Below are positions 1 through 8,571 of a stretch of DNA of 25,867 nt, piece by piece. How positions within the stretch are numbered: the stretch's first letter is position 1; each line of letters starts with the position of its first letter. The notes beneath the pieces were generated by a model. It did not search any database. It was not told where the DNA came from and saw only the letters and a list, made by a program, of their open reading frames with translations. Position numbers and translations under genes: made by a program. Source of the DNA: Proteobacteria bacterium UBA6920 (GTDB taxonomy: Bacteria; Pseudomonadota; Gammaproteobacteria; SG8-11); the NCBI GenBank assembly GCA_002448875.1, contig DKAS01000033.1:1273-27139 (forward strand), given 5' to 3'.

Positions 1-421
1 CTCGGTGCCGCCGGAGCCGGCCTGAATGTCGAGGAAAGCGTTATTCGGGTCCATCTCGCCGGCAAACATGCGGCGGAATTCCAGACCTTCCACGTCCTGC
101 TGTAATTTGGCCAGGTCACCCTGCACCGCCGCCACCGTGTCGTGGTCCTGCTCGTCCACGGCCAGCTGCAGCAGATCCTGGGCCTCCTGCAGAGAGAACT
201 GCAGCTTGTACAGGGTATTGACCACCTGCTCCAGTTGCGCCCGTTCACGCCCCAGCTCCTGGGCGTGCTCCGGCTTGTTCCAGACCGCAGGGTCTTCCAG
301 TTCGCGCCTTACTTCGTCCAGGCGTTCGCGTTTGCTGTCGTAGTCAAAGATACCCCCTCAGCGCAGCGCTGCGCTCGAGCAGGTCGGCGATTTGATTCAC
401 TATGGGATTGATTTCTTGCAT
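1..421 (-). CDS. prfB: Peptide chain release factor 2 (RF2), N-terminal part, programmed +1 frameshift
   Basis: RF2 ends translation at UGA and UAA codons. Frame 1 starts at ATG 421..419 and runs 25 codons (MQEINPIVNQIADLL..., ending LRGYL) to an in-frame TGA at 346..344. Shifting +1 at CTT (349..347) and reading GAC at 345 gives DYDSKRERLDEV and then 115 codons open to the window edge, ending in DIQAGSGGTE, the conserved RF2 segment. The arrangement matches E. coli prfB closely, so the TGA is autoregulatory rather than a mutation. About 140 of roughly 365 residues are visible, and the GGQ and SPF motifs lie outside. I see no clear Shine-Dalgarno before the ATG. The gene has its own promoter (457..485) even though it is co-directional with the gene that ends at 499. 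Confidence 0.97.
343..358 (-). promoter_or_regulatory. prfB: prfB programmed +1 frameshift signal
   Basis: On the minus strand an internal Shine-Dalgarno-like AGGGGG (358..353) is followed by TAT, the slippery CTT (349..347) and TGA with C as the next base. This is the canonical arrangement in which low RF2 leaves the ribosome paused at a weak UGAC context and the SD-like element pushes it +1. Every element is visible directly. Confidence 0.97.
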
Positions 422-456
422 TATGTAATGTATTTCGGGCAGCTGTGAAACGGCAG

Positions 457-485
457 ATTCTACCCTGTGCGGCGCAAATCACCAA
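457..485 (-). promoter_or_regulatory. Sigma-70 promoter of prfB
   Basis: On the minus strand, TTGGTG (485..480) and TAGAAT (462..457) are separated by exactly 17 bp. Transcription would start near 450, giving a leader of about 28 nt before the prfB ATG. This is a sequence match only. Confidence 0.6.
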
Positions 486-498
486 CTGGCGGGACGCT

Positions 499-2274
499 TC
501 AGGAAGCAGGATTGTCATTCTCCACGTGCAACCGGCGCAGATTGTGGTCGCCGGTGTTGGCCCGCCGGGCCTGGCGCAGCACCTGCTCCCGCCACCCGGA
601 CTCGGTGGGCCGTGGCGGCTGGGACCACAGCTCGGCAAACAACGCCGCCAGCGGCGCATCCTCGCGGTACGCCAGATAGTCGGCCATCTCCTCCAGCAGA
701 CGTTGATAGCTGGCCGGGCGGCGGGCCAGCGCCCGCAACTCCGCGGGCGCACGCGCCGGATGAAAATACAGCTGCTCGTAGCGCTGGATCAGAGCCTGGT
801 TGGCGGCAGTACGGCGCAGTACCACCACCGCCGGTCCCTCCCGGTAGACCCGCGCCCATTGCGCCCGGGGAAACAGGATATCCAGTTCCGCGGGCAGACC
901 GACGATGGCGTAATTGATCCCCCAGGACGCCAGCTCCCCGGGCTGGGCTAAAAAACGGGTGGTATCCCCGAACACCGTATGGTGGTTGTACTGAAAAATC
1001 GGGCGCTGCGGCGCGGCAAAAAAAGCCAGATAGCCGCCGAAATTGCCGGAGTTGTACAGATTGCCCGCCAGTCCCACGTCTTCGACAAAGCGCAGCGATC
1101 CCAGGGGTGTGTAGTCGTCACTGACCGCCAGCCCGAAGCTGTGAGTCCAGCCGGCGCGGAAGAATTTCAACTGCGTGCCGTGCAGCAGCAGCGCCAGTAT
1201 GCCCAGCAGCAGACCGGCCTGCAGCAGCCGGCGGGGCCAGAGTCGCGCCCGCAGATCCTGCCACGCGCCGGTCAACAACACGCCCAGGATCGGCGCGGCG
1301 ACCAGGGCAAAGGCGCCGGTCGCGCGGGAATAGCGCACGGCCATCACGACAAAAGGCAACGCCAGCAACACATGGGTCGGATCCAGCCGGCGCCAGCGCA
1401 CCACCATCAGGGTCAGCAGCGCCAGCAGCAGAAACCAGAAGGCCGGATAATCCGCCCAGCCGGGCGCCGCGAACTCCTCCACGACCGCCACCAGCGGATT
1501 GCCGGCGGCGAACTGGAAAAAAATGCCGTAGGTGCGCAGGCCGTAGGGATTGAGCAGCATGACACCGGCGGTAGCGAGCAGCGCCAGATTCAAGCGGCGC
1601 AGGCGGTCGCCCGGCAGGGGCGCCCAGGTCGTCCAGGTGGCGGTGCGCGCAGCCAGCCAGGCCTTGGCATTTTCCGCCGCCGCGAACGCTACCAGCAGCA
1701 GCACCCCGAACACGGCGCCGTGCAGCCAGTCCCACAGCAGCAGGGTCAGGGGCAAGGCGAACAGCGCCCGGGGCCCCAGTACCCCGGCGCGGAAACCGTG
1801 CAGCACATAGCCGAGGATCGCCACGCCCAGCAGCGAAAACAGCTCCGGGCGCAGGTTGTAGCGAAACAGGCCGACCAGCACCGCGGCGACGGTGAGGCCG
1901 GCGGCCAGGATGGGGACCACACCCAGCAGGCGCATGCCGCGGTACAGCACCGCGGCTACCCCGCAGGAAAACAGGCTCTTCGCAACATTCAGACCGACGG
2001 CGCCGGTAGCCTGGTACAGGGTGTAGAAAATGATTTGCGCCAGCCATTCATGGTTGACGAAGGGCACGCCGGCGCGGGTGTAAGAGAATATCTCCTCATT
2101 GACGATACGCCCCTGCGCCAGCATCGCCCGGCCGTTGGCCAGATGCCAGTAGAGATCATAGTCAAACAGGGGAAAGCTGACGATCACCGCCACGCAAACC
2201 AGGGTCAGCAGCCAGGCGGCGATGTCCAGACCACGATCGCGGGTCGTGGCGGTGAGGTAACTAGTCTGCGGCAT
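499..2274 (-). CDS. Polytopic inner-membrane protein, GT-C glycosyltransferase-like, function unknown
   Basis: The 591-residue protein has roughly ten or more hydrophobic segments in residues 20-385 and a hydrophilic C-terminal domain of about 200 residues. After the first membrane segment comes an acidic/aromatic stretch, DYDLYWHLANG, then FSYT and NHEWLAQ. This kind of first loop (Asp-x-Asp, Trp-His, then a conserved Asn-His-Glu-Trp) is typical of large membrane glycosyltransferase-like proteins that use polyprenyl-linked donors. That link is a fold-level inference and the substrate cannot be named. The ATG at 2274 has no good ribosome-binding site. The gene lies 61 bp downstream of the RND pump gene with a strong hairpin between them, so it may be a separate unit. 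It could equally be an orphan membrane protein without transferase activity. Confidence 0.6.
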   Translation of the reverse strand: MPQTSYLTATTRDRGLDIAAWLLTLVCVAVIVSFPLFDYDLYWHLANGRAMLAQGRIVNEEIFSYTRAGVPFVNHEWLAQIIFYTLYQATGAVGLNVAKSLFSCGVAAVLYRGMRLLGVVPILAAGLTVAAVLVGLFRYNLRPELFSLLGVAILGYVLHGFRAGVLGPRALFALPLTLLLWDWLHGAVFGVLLLVAFAAAENAKAWLAARTATWTTWAPLPGDRLRRLNLALLATAGVMLLNPYGLRTYGIFFQFAAGNPLVAVVEEFAAPGWADYPAFWFLLLALLTLMVVRWRRLDPTHVLLALPFVVMAVRYSRATGAFALVAAPILGVLLTGAWQDLRARLWPRRLLQAGLLLGILALLLHGTQLKFFRAGWTHSFGLAVSDDYTPLGSLRFVEDVGLAGNLYNSGNFGGYLAFFAAPQRPIFQYNHHTVFGDTTRFLAQPGELASWGINYAIVGLPAELDILFPRAQWARVYREGPAVVVLRRTAANQALIQRYEQLYFHPARAPAELRALARRPASYQRLLEEMADYLAYREDAPLAALFAELWSQPPRPTESGWREQVLRQARRANTGDHNLRRLHVENDNPAS

Positions 2275-2297
2275 AACGCCGAACTATGACATTGATT

Positions 2298-2331
2298 GCC
2301 GGGGCGCGACAAGTCGCGGCCACGCCCCGGC
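2298..2331 (-). terminator. GC-rich stem-loop after the RND operon (possible terminator, no T-tract)
   Basis: GCCGGGGC (2298..2305) pairs perfectly with GCCCCGGC (2324..2331). An inner GCGAC/GTCGC stem (2306..2310 with 2313..2317) sits between them. It lies just past the RND stop codon. The minus-strand bases that follow are AATCAATG, so there is no U-run. It could be an RNA 3' stabiliser or a weak terminator rather than a standard intrinsic one. Confidence 0.4.
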
Positions 2332-2335
2332 GGGA

Positions 2336-5300
2336 TCAGCCGGCAGTTTCGGCGGCCGGTAGCGCGCCTCCGGTCAAGCGCTGACGCAGCCGCCGCCAGT
2401 GGCGGGCAACGGCATTCACCGCGTCATCGACGAAGGTAAACACCACGGGCACCACCAGCAGGCTGAGAAAGGTGGAAGTGATCAGACCGCCGATGACGAC
2501 AATGGCCATGGGCGAACGAAAGCTGGGATCGGTGCCCAGACCCAGGGCAATCGGCAGCATGCCGGCCCCCATGGCGATGGTGGTCATGACGATGGGGCGG
2601 GCGCGCTTGCTGCACGCGTCCAGCAGCGCCTGCCAGCGCGCCATGCCGTGATCACGCCGCGCCATGATCACATAGTCGATGAGCAGAATGGAATTCTTGG
2701 TGGCCACGCCCATCAGCATGATCAAGCCTATCATCGATGGCATCGACAGCGCGCTGTGGGTGACGAACAGGGCGAGAAACGCGCCGGGCACCGACAGCAC
2801 CAGGGCCGCGAGTATGGTCAGCGGCTGGGTGAAATTCTTGAACAGCAAGACCAGCACGGTGTAGATGCACAGCACACCCGTCAGCATGGCCAGCAGGAAG
2901 CTGGCGAACAACTCACCCATGGCTTCGGCGTCACCGATGGCGGCCTGGCTGATGCCCGGCGGCAGGTCGTGCAAACCGGGCAACTGCTGCGCCCGCTCTT
3001 GCACCAGACCCAGCGGCTGCTGATTCAATTCTATTTCGAAGTTGACATTGCGCAGGCGATCATAACGGTCGATCTCCGCCGGTCCGCTGTCTATGCCCAC
3101 CTCGGCCACATTGCCCAGCATCACCGGTCCGCGGCTGCCGGGCACGGTCAAACGTTCCAGCAGCGCCAGATCCTGCCGCGCCGCCGTCGCCAGCCGGACA
3201 ACGATGGGAATCTGGCGCTGCGCCAGGTTGAGCTTGGCCAGACCCTGATCGTAGTCGCCGGCGGTGGCGATGCGCAGGGTATCGGCGATGGCAGCGGAAG
3301 TCACGCCCATGTCCGCGGCCTTAGCGAAGTCCGGCCGGATCACCAGTTCCGGCCGCACCAGGGTGGCGGTGCTGGTGACATTGCCGATGCCGGGCAAGGT
3401 GCGCAGCTCGCGTTCCACCCGGCGCGCGTGCGCCGCCAGCTGTGGACCGTTCTCGCCGGCCAGCACCAGCATGTACTTGTCATTGGCGCCGCCAAAGCCG
3501 ACATTGATGCGGGCGCCGGGCACCTGAGCCAGCGCCGCGCGCAACTGACCCTCGATATCCTGTTTGCTGACGCCGCGACGCTGCCGGCGCGGCGTGAGAT
3601 TGACGCTCAAGGTCGCCTTGCGCACTTCCGCCGCGCCGCGTGGCGCGAACGGATCGGCACCAGTGGTGCCACCGCCGATGGCGGTGTACACCAGACGCAC
3701 CTGCGGATTGGCCTGGACGATGGCGCGCACCTGCTCCGCCGTCGCCCGCGTCTGCTGGAACGTACTGCCCGGCGGCAGGGTGATATAAACCTGGGTCTGC
3801 GACAAATCGTCCGGAGGAATGAATCCCGTGGGCAGCAAGGGCACCAGGGCAAAGGAGCCGACAAAGAACACCGCCGCCGCCAGCGCCGTGCTCCGGCGAT
3901 GGCGCAGACACCAGCTGACCCAGTGTTTATAGATCAGCAGCCAGCGGGGCGTCGCCTGCGGCGGCACCGCCTTGAGCACATAGGCCGCCATCATCGGCGT
4001 CAGCATGCGCGCCACCACCAGGGAGAAAAACACAGCGATGGCCGCCGTCCAGCCGAATTGCACGAAAAACTTGCCCGGCACACCGCCCATGAACGCCGTC
4101 GGCAGGAACACCGCCACCAGGGTGAAGGTGGTGGCGATCACCGCCAGGCCGATTTCATCCGCCGCGTCCATCGCCGCCTGATAAGGCGTTTTGCCCTGCT
4201 GCAGGTGACGCATGATGTTCTCGATTTCGACGATGGCATCGTCCACCAGAATCCCCACCACCAGCGACATACTGAGCAGCGTCACCACGTTGATGGTGAA
4301 TCCCAGCAGGTACATGGCGGCGAAGGTGGGAATGATGGCCAACGGCAGGGCCGCGGTAGTCACCAGCGTGGCGCGCCAGTCGCGCAGAAACAGAAACACC
4401 ACCAGCACCGCCAGGGCGGCGCCTTCATAGAGCAGCCACATGGATCCTTCGTAGTTGTCCTGCACCGGATCGACGAAGTTGAACGCCTCGGTGATGTGCA
4501 CCTGGGGATACTTCGCCTCCAGCCGGTCCAGAGCGACGCGCACGCCGGCGGTGACCTCGATTTCGCCGGCGCCGCGACTGCGCAGAATTTCGAACGCCAC
4601 CACCGGTTTGCCGTTGAGCAGCGCGATCGCCCGTTGCTCGGCGATGCCGTCGCTGACTTTGGCCACCTGGTCCAGACGCACGTGGCGCCCGTCGCTGAGG
4701 GCGATATCCATCGCCGCCAGTTCCGCCGCCGATGCCACCGTGGCAATGGTGCGCACCGATTGTTCGGCGCCGCCGATTACCGCCCGGCCGCCGGGCGCTT
4801 CCTGCTGCACCTGGCGTAACTGCCGGGAAATATCCGCCGCCGTCACCCCCAGGGCCAGCAGCCGTGCCGGATCCAGTTCGACGCTGACCTCGCGGTCGGC
4901 ACCGCCCACCCGGGACACCGCGCCCACGCCGCGCACGCTGAGCAGTTCCTTGACCACCGTGTTATCGACGAACCAGGACAGGGCCTCGTCGTCCATGCGA
5001 TCGGAGTCTATGGCATAGGTGAGAATCGGCGAGCTGGCCAGATTCATGCGCGTTACCACCGGATCACGAATATCCGCCGGCAGGTCGGCGCGAATTCTGG
5101 CGACGGCGTCACGCACATCGTCCAGCGCTTCCTGGGTGGCTTTCTCCAGGCGGAACTCCGCGGTCACCGTCACCGCCCCGTCCTGCACCTTGGTGTAGAT
5201 GTGCTTGATCCCTTGCAGGGTGGCGATGGAATTCTCCAGCTTGCGCGCCACATCATTTTCCAGCTGCGTGGGCGAAGCGCCGGGAAACGCCACATTGACC

Positions 5301-5437
5301 GACACCGTGGGTAAATCGATGTCCGGAAAGTTCTGAATTTTCATCGCCCGGAACGCCATCAAGCCCACCAGGGTAAGAATGATGAACAGCAGCACGGCGG
5401 GCAGCGGATTGCGAATGGAAAAAGCGGAAACGTTCAT
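2336..5437 (-). CDS. RND multidrug efflux pump, HAE1/AcrB-type inner-membrane transporter
   Basis: The 1033-residue protein has the length and twofold repeat of hydrophobe/amphiphile RND pumps, which use the proton gradient to expel drugs from the inner membrane and periplasm. TM1 follows MNVSAFSIRNPLPAV. The first porter domain contains FPDIDLPTVSVNV and the GVGAVSRVGG region. TM4 carries the paired aspartates of the proton relay (GILVDDAIVEIEN). TM10 carries the partner lysine in GVATKNSILLIDY. Both relay elements are intact, so the pump should be active. The gene starts 12 bp after the stop of the membrane fusion protein gene and is clearly co-transcribed with it. No outer-membrane TolC-type channel is present in the window. 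Substrates cannot be read from the sequence. Confidence 0.95.
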   Translation of the reverse strand: MNVSAFSIRNPLPAVLLFIILTLVGLMAFRAMKIQNFPDIDLPTVSVNVAFPGASPTQLENDVARKLENSIATLQGIKHIYTKVQDGAVTVTAEFRLEKATQEALDDVRDAVARIRADLPADIRDPVVTRMNLASSPILTYAIDSDRMDDEALSWFVDNTVVKELLSVRGVGAVSRVGGADREVSVELDPARLLALGVTAADISRQLRQVQQEAPGGRAVIGGAEQSVRTIATVASAAELAAMDIALSDGRHVRLDQVAKVSDGIAEQRAIALLNGKPVVAFEILRSRGAGEIEVTAGVRVALDRLEAKYPQVHITEAFNFVDPVQDNYEGSMWLLYEGAALAVLVVFLFLRDWRATLVTTAALPLAIIPTFAAMYLLGFTINVVTLLSMSLVVGILVDDAIVEIENIMRHLQQGKTPYQAAMDAADEIGLAVIATTFTLVAVFLPTAFMGGVPGKFFVQFGWTAAIAVFFSLVVARMLTPMMAAYVLKAVPPQATPRWLLIYKHWVSWCLRHRRSTALAAAVFFVGSFALVPLLPTGFIPPDDLSQTQVYITLPPGSTFQQTRATAEQVRAIVQANPQVRLVYTAIGGGTTGADPFAPRGAAEVRKATLSVNLTPRRQRRGVSKQDIEGQLRAALAQVPGARINVGFGGANDKYMLVLAGENGPQLAAHARRVERELRTLPGIGNVTSTATLVRPELVIRPDFAKAADMGVTSAAIADTLRIATAGDYDQGLAKLNLAQRQIPIVVRLATAARQDLALLERLTVPGSRGPVMLGNVAEVGIDSGPAEIDRYDRLRNVNFEIELNQQPLGLVQERAQQLPGLHDLPPGISQAAIGDAEAMGELFASFLLAMLTGVLCIYTVLVLLFKNFTQPLTILAALVLSVPGAFLALFVTHSALSMPSMIGLIMLMGVATKNSILLIDYVIMARRDHGMARWQALLDACSKRARPIVMTTIAMGAGMLPIALGLGTDPSFRSPMAIVVIGGLITSTFLSLLVVPVVFTFVDDAVNAVARHWRRLRQRLTGGALPAAETAG

Positions 5438-5449
5438 AGCGGAACGACC

Positions 5450-6607
5450 TCAGCGGGTGCCGACAGCGGCGGCGGCGTCGGCCACCTCCACCACCCGCAC
5501 CACGTCACCGTCGGTGAGAAAACCGGCGCCGCTGGCGATCACCGGTGTCTCCGCGGCGATGCCGTCGACGATTTCGATTCTCTCCCCCTGCCGACGTCCG
5601 GTACCGACCTTGACCTGCACGGCGCGGTTTTCCTTGTCCAGACGGTAGACATAGCTGAAACCGTCACGCACCAGCACCGCCGCCTGCGGCACGGTCAGCA
5701 CCGGCGTGCGCGCCAGTTCGAATTCGCCGCGCGCGAACATGCCGGCGCGGGCGGCGGTTTCCGCCGGCAGGTCGACATAGACCACGGCGTTGCGGGTCTG
5801 CGCATCGACAGTGGGCGCCAGCATGCGGACCTTGCCGGCGATGCGGTCGCCTTCGGGCAGCATCACCGCCGCCGGCATGCCGGCCTTGAGCTGCCCCAAT
5901 TCGGTGGCGGTCACTTCCGCCCGCCATTCCAGACGGTTACCGCGGATCAGATGAAACAACTCCTGCCCAGGCTGGGTCAGCGAACCGACGGTGGCGCCGC
6001 GCGCCGCGATCACGCCATCGTCCGGCGCCAGCACCCGGGTTTGCGACAGGCGCAGCTCATCGGCCTGCACTCGCGCCCGGGCGGCGTTGACCCGCGCCAG
6101 TTCGGTCTGTTCCGCCGTGAGATACTGATTGATCTGCTGCGCGCTCAAGGCGCCGCTGGATTGCATTTGCCGCGCGCGATCGGCATTGGCTCCGGCCTCG
6201 GCCAGCACCGCCTCGGCTTCCACCAGCGCCGCCTTCGACTGTGCCAGTTCCGCCGCCACGGTGGCGCTGGACACGCGCGCCAGCAGCTGGTTCCGGCGCA
6301 CCACGTCACCGACATTGACCAGCACTTCGGTCAAGCGGAATCCATTGAGCTCGCTGCCGATGACCACATCCTGCCAGGCGGCGATATTGCCGTTGGCGAC
6401 AATGGTTCGCGGCCACTGCTCGCGCTGCGGCACCGCCAGGGTGACGGTCAATGCCGGCTTCACCGCCGCCGGCGCATCCGCCTCCGGGCCCGCCGGTGTC
6501 TTGTCTTTGGCCGCCGCCCACACGCCAACACCGCTGGAAACGCCAGCGACTACCAGCACCGTCAGGAGATAGCGGCGCGACCGGAACTTACTGAGGGAAA
6601 ATTTCAC
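5450..6607 (-). CDS. RND efflux periplasmic adaptor (membrane fusion protein)
   Basis: The 385-residue adaptor would link the RND pump to an outer-membrane channel. An N-terminal basic and hydrophobic anchor (KFRSRRYLLTVLVVAG) is followed by a half-lipoyl/barrel region (IAAWQDVVIGSELNG, VNVGDVV), an alpha-hairpin at about residues 105-175 rich in Ala/Glu coiled-coil heptads, and the second lipoyl half (VLAPDDGVIAARGATVG). Beta-barrel and membrane-proximal domains end the protein (GMFARGEFEL, VPQAAVLV). I chose the GTG at 6607. It has AAGGA about 13 bp upstream, gives a normal signal/anchor, and the operon promoter at 6705..6733 lies inside the only longer frame. The anchor has no lipobox cysteine. 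Confidence 0.92.
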   Translation of the reverse strand: MKFSLSKFRSRRYLLTVLVVAGVSSGVGVWAAAKDKTPAGPEADAPAAVKPALTVTLAVPQREQWPRTIVANGNIAAWQDVVIGSELNGFRLTEVLVNVGDVVRRNQLLARVSSATVAAELAQSKAALVEAEAVLAEAGANADRARQMQSSGALSAQQINQYLTAEQTELARVNAARARVQADELRLSQTRVLAPDDGVIAARGATVGSLTQPGQELFHLIRGNRLEWRAEVTATELGQLKAGMPAAVMLPEGDRIAGKVRMLAPTVDAQTRNAVVYVDLPAETAARAGMFARGEFELARTPVLTVPQAAVLVRDGFSYVYRLDKENRAVQVKVGTGRRQGERIEIVDGIAAETPVIASGAGFLTDGDVVRVVEVADAAAAVGTR

Positions 6608-6704
6608 GACTCTGTGTGCTTCCTTAGCTGAGGAGCGCCGGCAATGACACCGGACGCAGGATAGGCGGAAAACGGCAGACTTCCTGGTGCCGCAGTAGGT
6701 ATTT

Positions 6705-6733
6705 AATGTAGCGCCGACGCAGCGTCGCGTCAA
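6705..6733 (-). promoter_or_regulatory. Sigma-70 promoter of the RND operon with palindromic spacer
   Basis: TTGACG (6733..6728) and TACATT (6710..6705) are separated by 17 bp, a near-consensus promoter. The spacer contains the perfect 13-bp palindrome CGACGC-A-GCGTCG (6715..6727). It is ideally placed for a repressor dimer to block RNA polymerase. No TetR/MarR-type regulator gene lies in the window. Expected start of transcription is near 6698, giving a leader of about 90 nt. Confidence 0.65.
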
Positions 6734-6793
6734 CACAGCAAGCGGCATTCACCAACCATGAAATATTTTGATCGCGGAATTAGCAAGGGCGAA

Positions 6794-6820
6794 TAAACAT
6801 AGCGCTGTCACATATGTTTA
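6794..6820. repeat. 27-bp inverted repeat between recJ and the efflux operon
   Basis: TAAACATA (6794..6801) and TATGTTTA (6813..6820) are perfect 8-bp inverted arms around an 11-bp centre. The element is AT-rich within a GC-rich region. It lies about 60 bp upstream of the efflux promoter and 30 bp past the recJ stop codon. It lacks a T-tract on the recJ strand, so an operator is more likely than a terminator. Confidence 0.45.
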
Positions 6821-6849
6821 CTTTTTGCTGACAGCCAGAGCATTTTTTG

Positions 6850-8571
6850 TCATTCCGCCGCAACAATTGCCCGTACCAGAAGCTGCAGACTGACATCTCC
6901 CTGGTAGCGATTCACATCCATTTGATAGGCGATACGAATGCGTTGCGGCAGACCGGCGGCGATATATTGCTGCGCATTGAACGCGATGGCCGCCACCGGG
7001 GCGCCGCCGCCCGCAGGACGCAACTGAAGTTTGAGATGTTTTTCGCCGACTACCCGCTGCTGCAGGACGGTGAATTCACCGTCAAACACGGGCTCCGGAA
7101 AATGCTGCCCCCAGGGCGCGGCAAACTGCAGCTGCTGCGCCAGTTGCAGATTCATGTCGGCGGCATCCAGTTCGCCGTCGCTGTGAATCACGCTTTGCAG
7201 CGCATCCTCGTCCAGCCGGCTGGCCACCTCGGCGGCGAACGCCTGTTGAAATTCACCATACCGATCCTTGCGCAGAGTGAGACCGGCGGCCATGGCGTGA
7301 CCACCGAATTTCACCAGCAGGCCGGGATGGCGGGTGGCAATGCTGTCCAGGGCATCGCGCATGTGTAAACCCTGCAGTGAACGCGCCGAGCCTTTGAGCT
7401 CCGTGTCATTGGCGTCGGCGAAGGCGATGACCGGGCGATGACAGCGCTCCTTGATGCGCGCCGCCAGAATCCCGATCACACCCTGGTGCCAGCTGCTGTC
7501 ATAGAGACACAGGCCCGCGGGCAGGTCGCGCAATTCAAGCGCGGCCAGGGCTGTCAGCGCCTGTGCCTGCATATCGGCTTCAATGCGCCGCCGATCATGA
7601 TTGAGGCGATCCAGTTGCGCGGCATGCGCATCGGCCGCGCTATCATCGTCCTGCAACAGACATTCGATGCCGTAGCTCATGTCCTCCAGGCGGCCCGCGG
7701 CGTTCAGCCGCGGACCGGCGGCAAATCCCAGATCGGCGGCGGTGACATAAGCGAGATCGCGCCCGGCCACCCGCAACAGGGCACGCAGCCCGGGGCAGCA
7801 CTGGCCACCGCGGATGCGCGCCAGCCCCTGAGCAACCAGGATGCGATTGTTATGATCCAGCGGCACCACGTCGGCCACCGTGCCCAGGGCCACCAGATCC
7901 AGATATTGCGCCAGGTTCGGTTCGGCGAGCCGGCGCTGGTTGAACCAGTCGATCTCACGCAGATAGGCGCGCAGCGCCAGCATCACATAGAAGATCACCC
8001 CCACTCCCGCCAGATGCTTGCTGGCGAAGGTATCATCGGGCTGATTGGGATTGACGATCACCTCGGCCGCCGGCAGGGAGTCCGCCGGCAAGTGATGATC
8101 GGTGACCAGAACCTTGATGCCCAGAGCACGGGCGGCCGCCACGCCTTCCAGACTGGCAATGCCGTTATCGACGGTGACGATGAGATCGGGGCGCTGGCCG
8201 GCGGCCACGGCGACGATTTCCGGGGTCAGGCCATAGCCGTAGGCAAAGCGGTTGGGCACCAGGTAGTCGACATCGGCGGCGCCCATGGCGCGCAGCGCCC
8301 GCACCGCCAGTGCGCTGCTGGTGGCGCCGTCGGCGTCGAAATCGCCGATGACCAGGATGCGCTGCCCGGCGGCCATGGCCGCGTGCAACAGCTGCGCGGC
8401 CTGACGCGCGTTGCGCAACTGGTGAAACGGCAGCATGCGCTGCAAGCCATGCTCCAGCTGTGCCGGTGATTCCACCTGGCGGGCGGCGAATACCCGCGCC
8501 AGCACCGGATGTAAACCGCCCAGCTGCTTGCTGCTGTCTATCGTGCGCCGACGTATCGCTGTACTGTTCAC
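6850..8571 (-). CDS. recJ: Single-stranded-DNA-specific 5'-3' exonuclease RecJ
   Basis: RecJ degrades single-stranded DNA 5' to 3' in RecF-pathway recombination, mismatch repair and base-excision repair. The 573 residues match the family length. Motifs in order are GDFDADGATS (DHH motif I), TVDNG, TDHH, the VALGTVADVVPL segment, RLNAAGR and the DHHA1 GGHAMAAGLT. All metal-binding aspartates and histidines of the core are visible. The start is GTG 8571, with AAAGG seven bases upstream. It overlaps the stop codon of the preceding giant gene (GTGA), which implies translational coupling. In many gammaproteobacteria recJ lies directly before prfB; here the efflux operon and a membrane protein gene lie between them. 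Confidence 0.97.
   Translation of the reverse strand: MNSTAIRRRTIDSSKQLGGLHPVLARVFAARQVESPAQLEHGLQRMLPFHQLRNARQAAQLLHAAMAAGQRILVIGDFDADGATSSALAVRALRAMGAADVDYLVPNRFAYGYGLTPEIVAVAAGQRPDLIVTVDNGIASLEGVAAARALGIKVLVTDHHLPADSLPAAEVIVNPNQPDDTFASKHLAGVGVIFYVMLALRAYLREIDWFNQRRLAEPNLAQYLDLVALGTVADVVPLDHNNRILVAQGLARIRGGQCCPGLRALLRVAGRDLAYVTAADLGFAAGPRLNAAGRLEDMSYGIECLLQDDDSAADAHAAQLDRLNHDRRRIEADMQAQALTALAALELRDLPAGLCLYDSSWHQGVIGILAARIKERCHRPVIAFADANDTELKGSARSLQGLHMRDALDSIATRHPGLLVKFGGHAMAAGLTLRKDRYGEFQQAFAAEVASRLDEDALQSVIHSDGELDAADMNLQLAQQLQFAAPWGQHFPEPVFDGEFTVLQQRVVGEKHLKLQLRPAGGGAPVAAIAFNAQQYIAAGLPQRIRIAYQMDVNRYQGDVSLQLLVRAIVAAE

Noticed and set aside
979..2289. Plus-strand open frame of 436 codons
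   Set aside because: Antisense shadow of the membrane protein gene; Gln/Arg/Gly-rich with no domain.
2399..4819. Plus-strand open frame of 806 codons
   Set aside because: It lies antisense to the well-supported RND pump gene, is His/Gln/Arg-rich with no recognisable domain, and follows from the high-GC third-position bias of the true gene.
6608..6748. 48-codon N-terminal extension of the membrane fusion protein
   Set aside because: It is Cys/Arg-rich, would precede the signal anchor, and contains the operon promoter.
6821..6849. Intrinsic terminator after recJ
   Set aside because: The short T-runs are on the plus strand and would not follow a stem on the recJ transcript.
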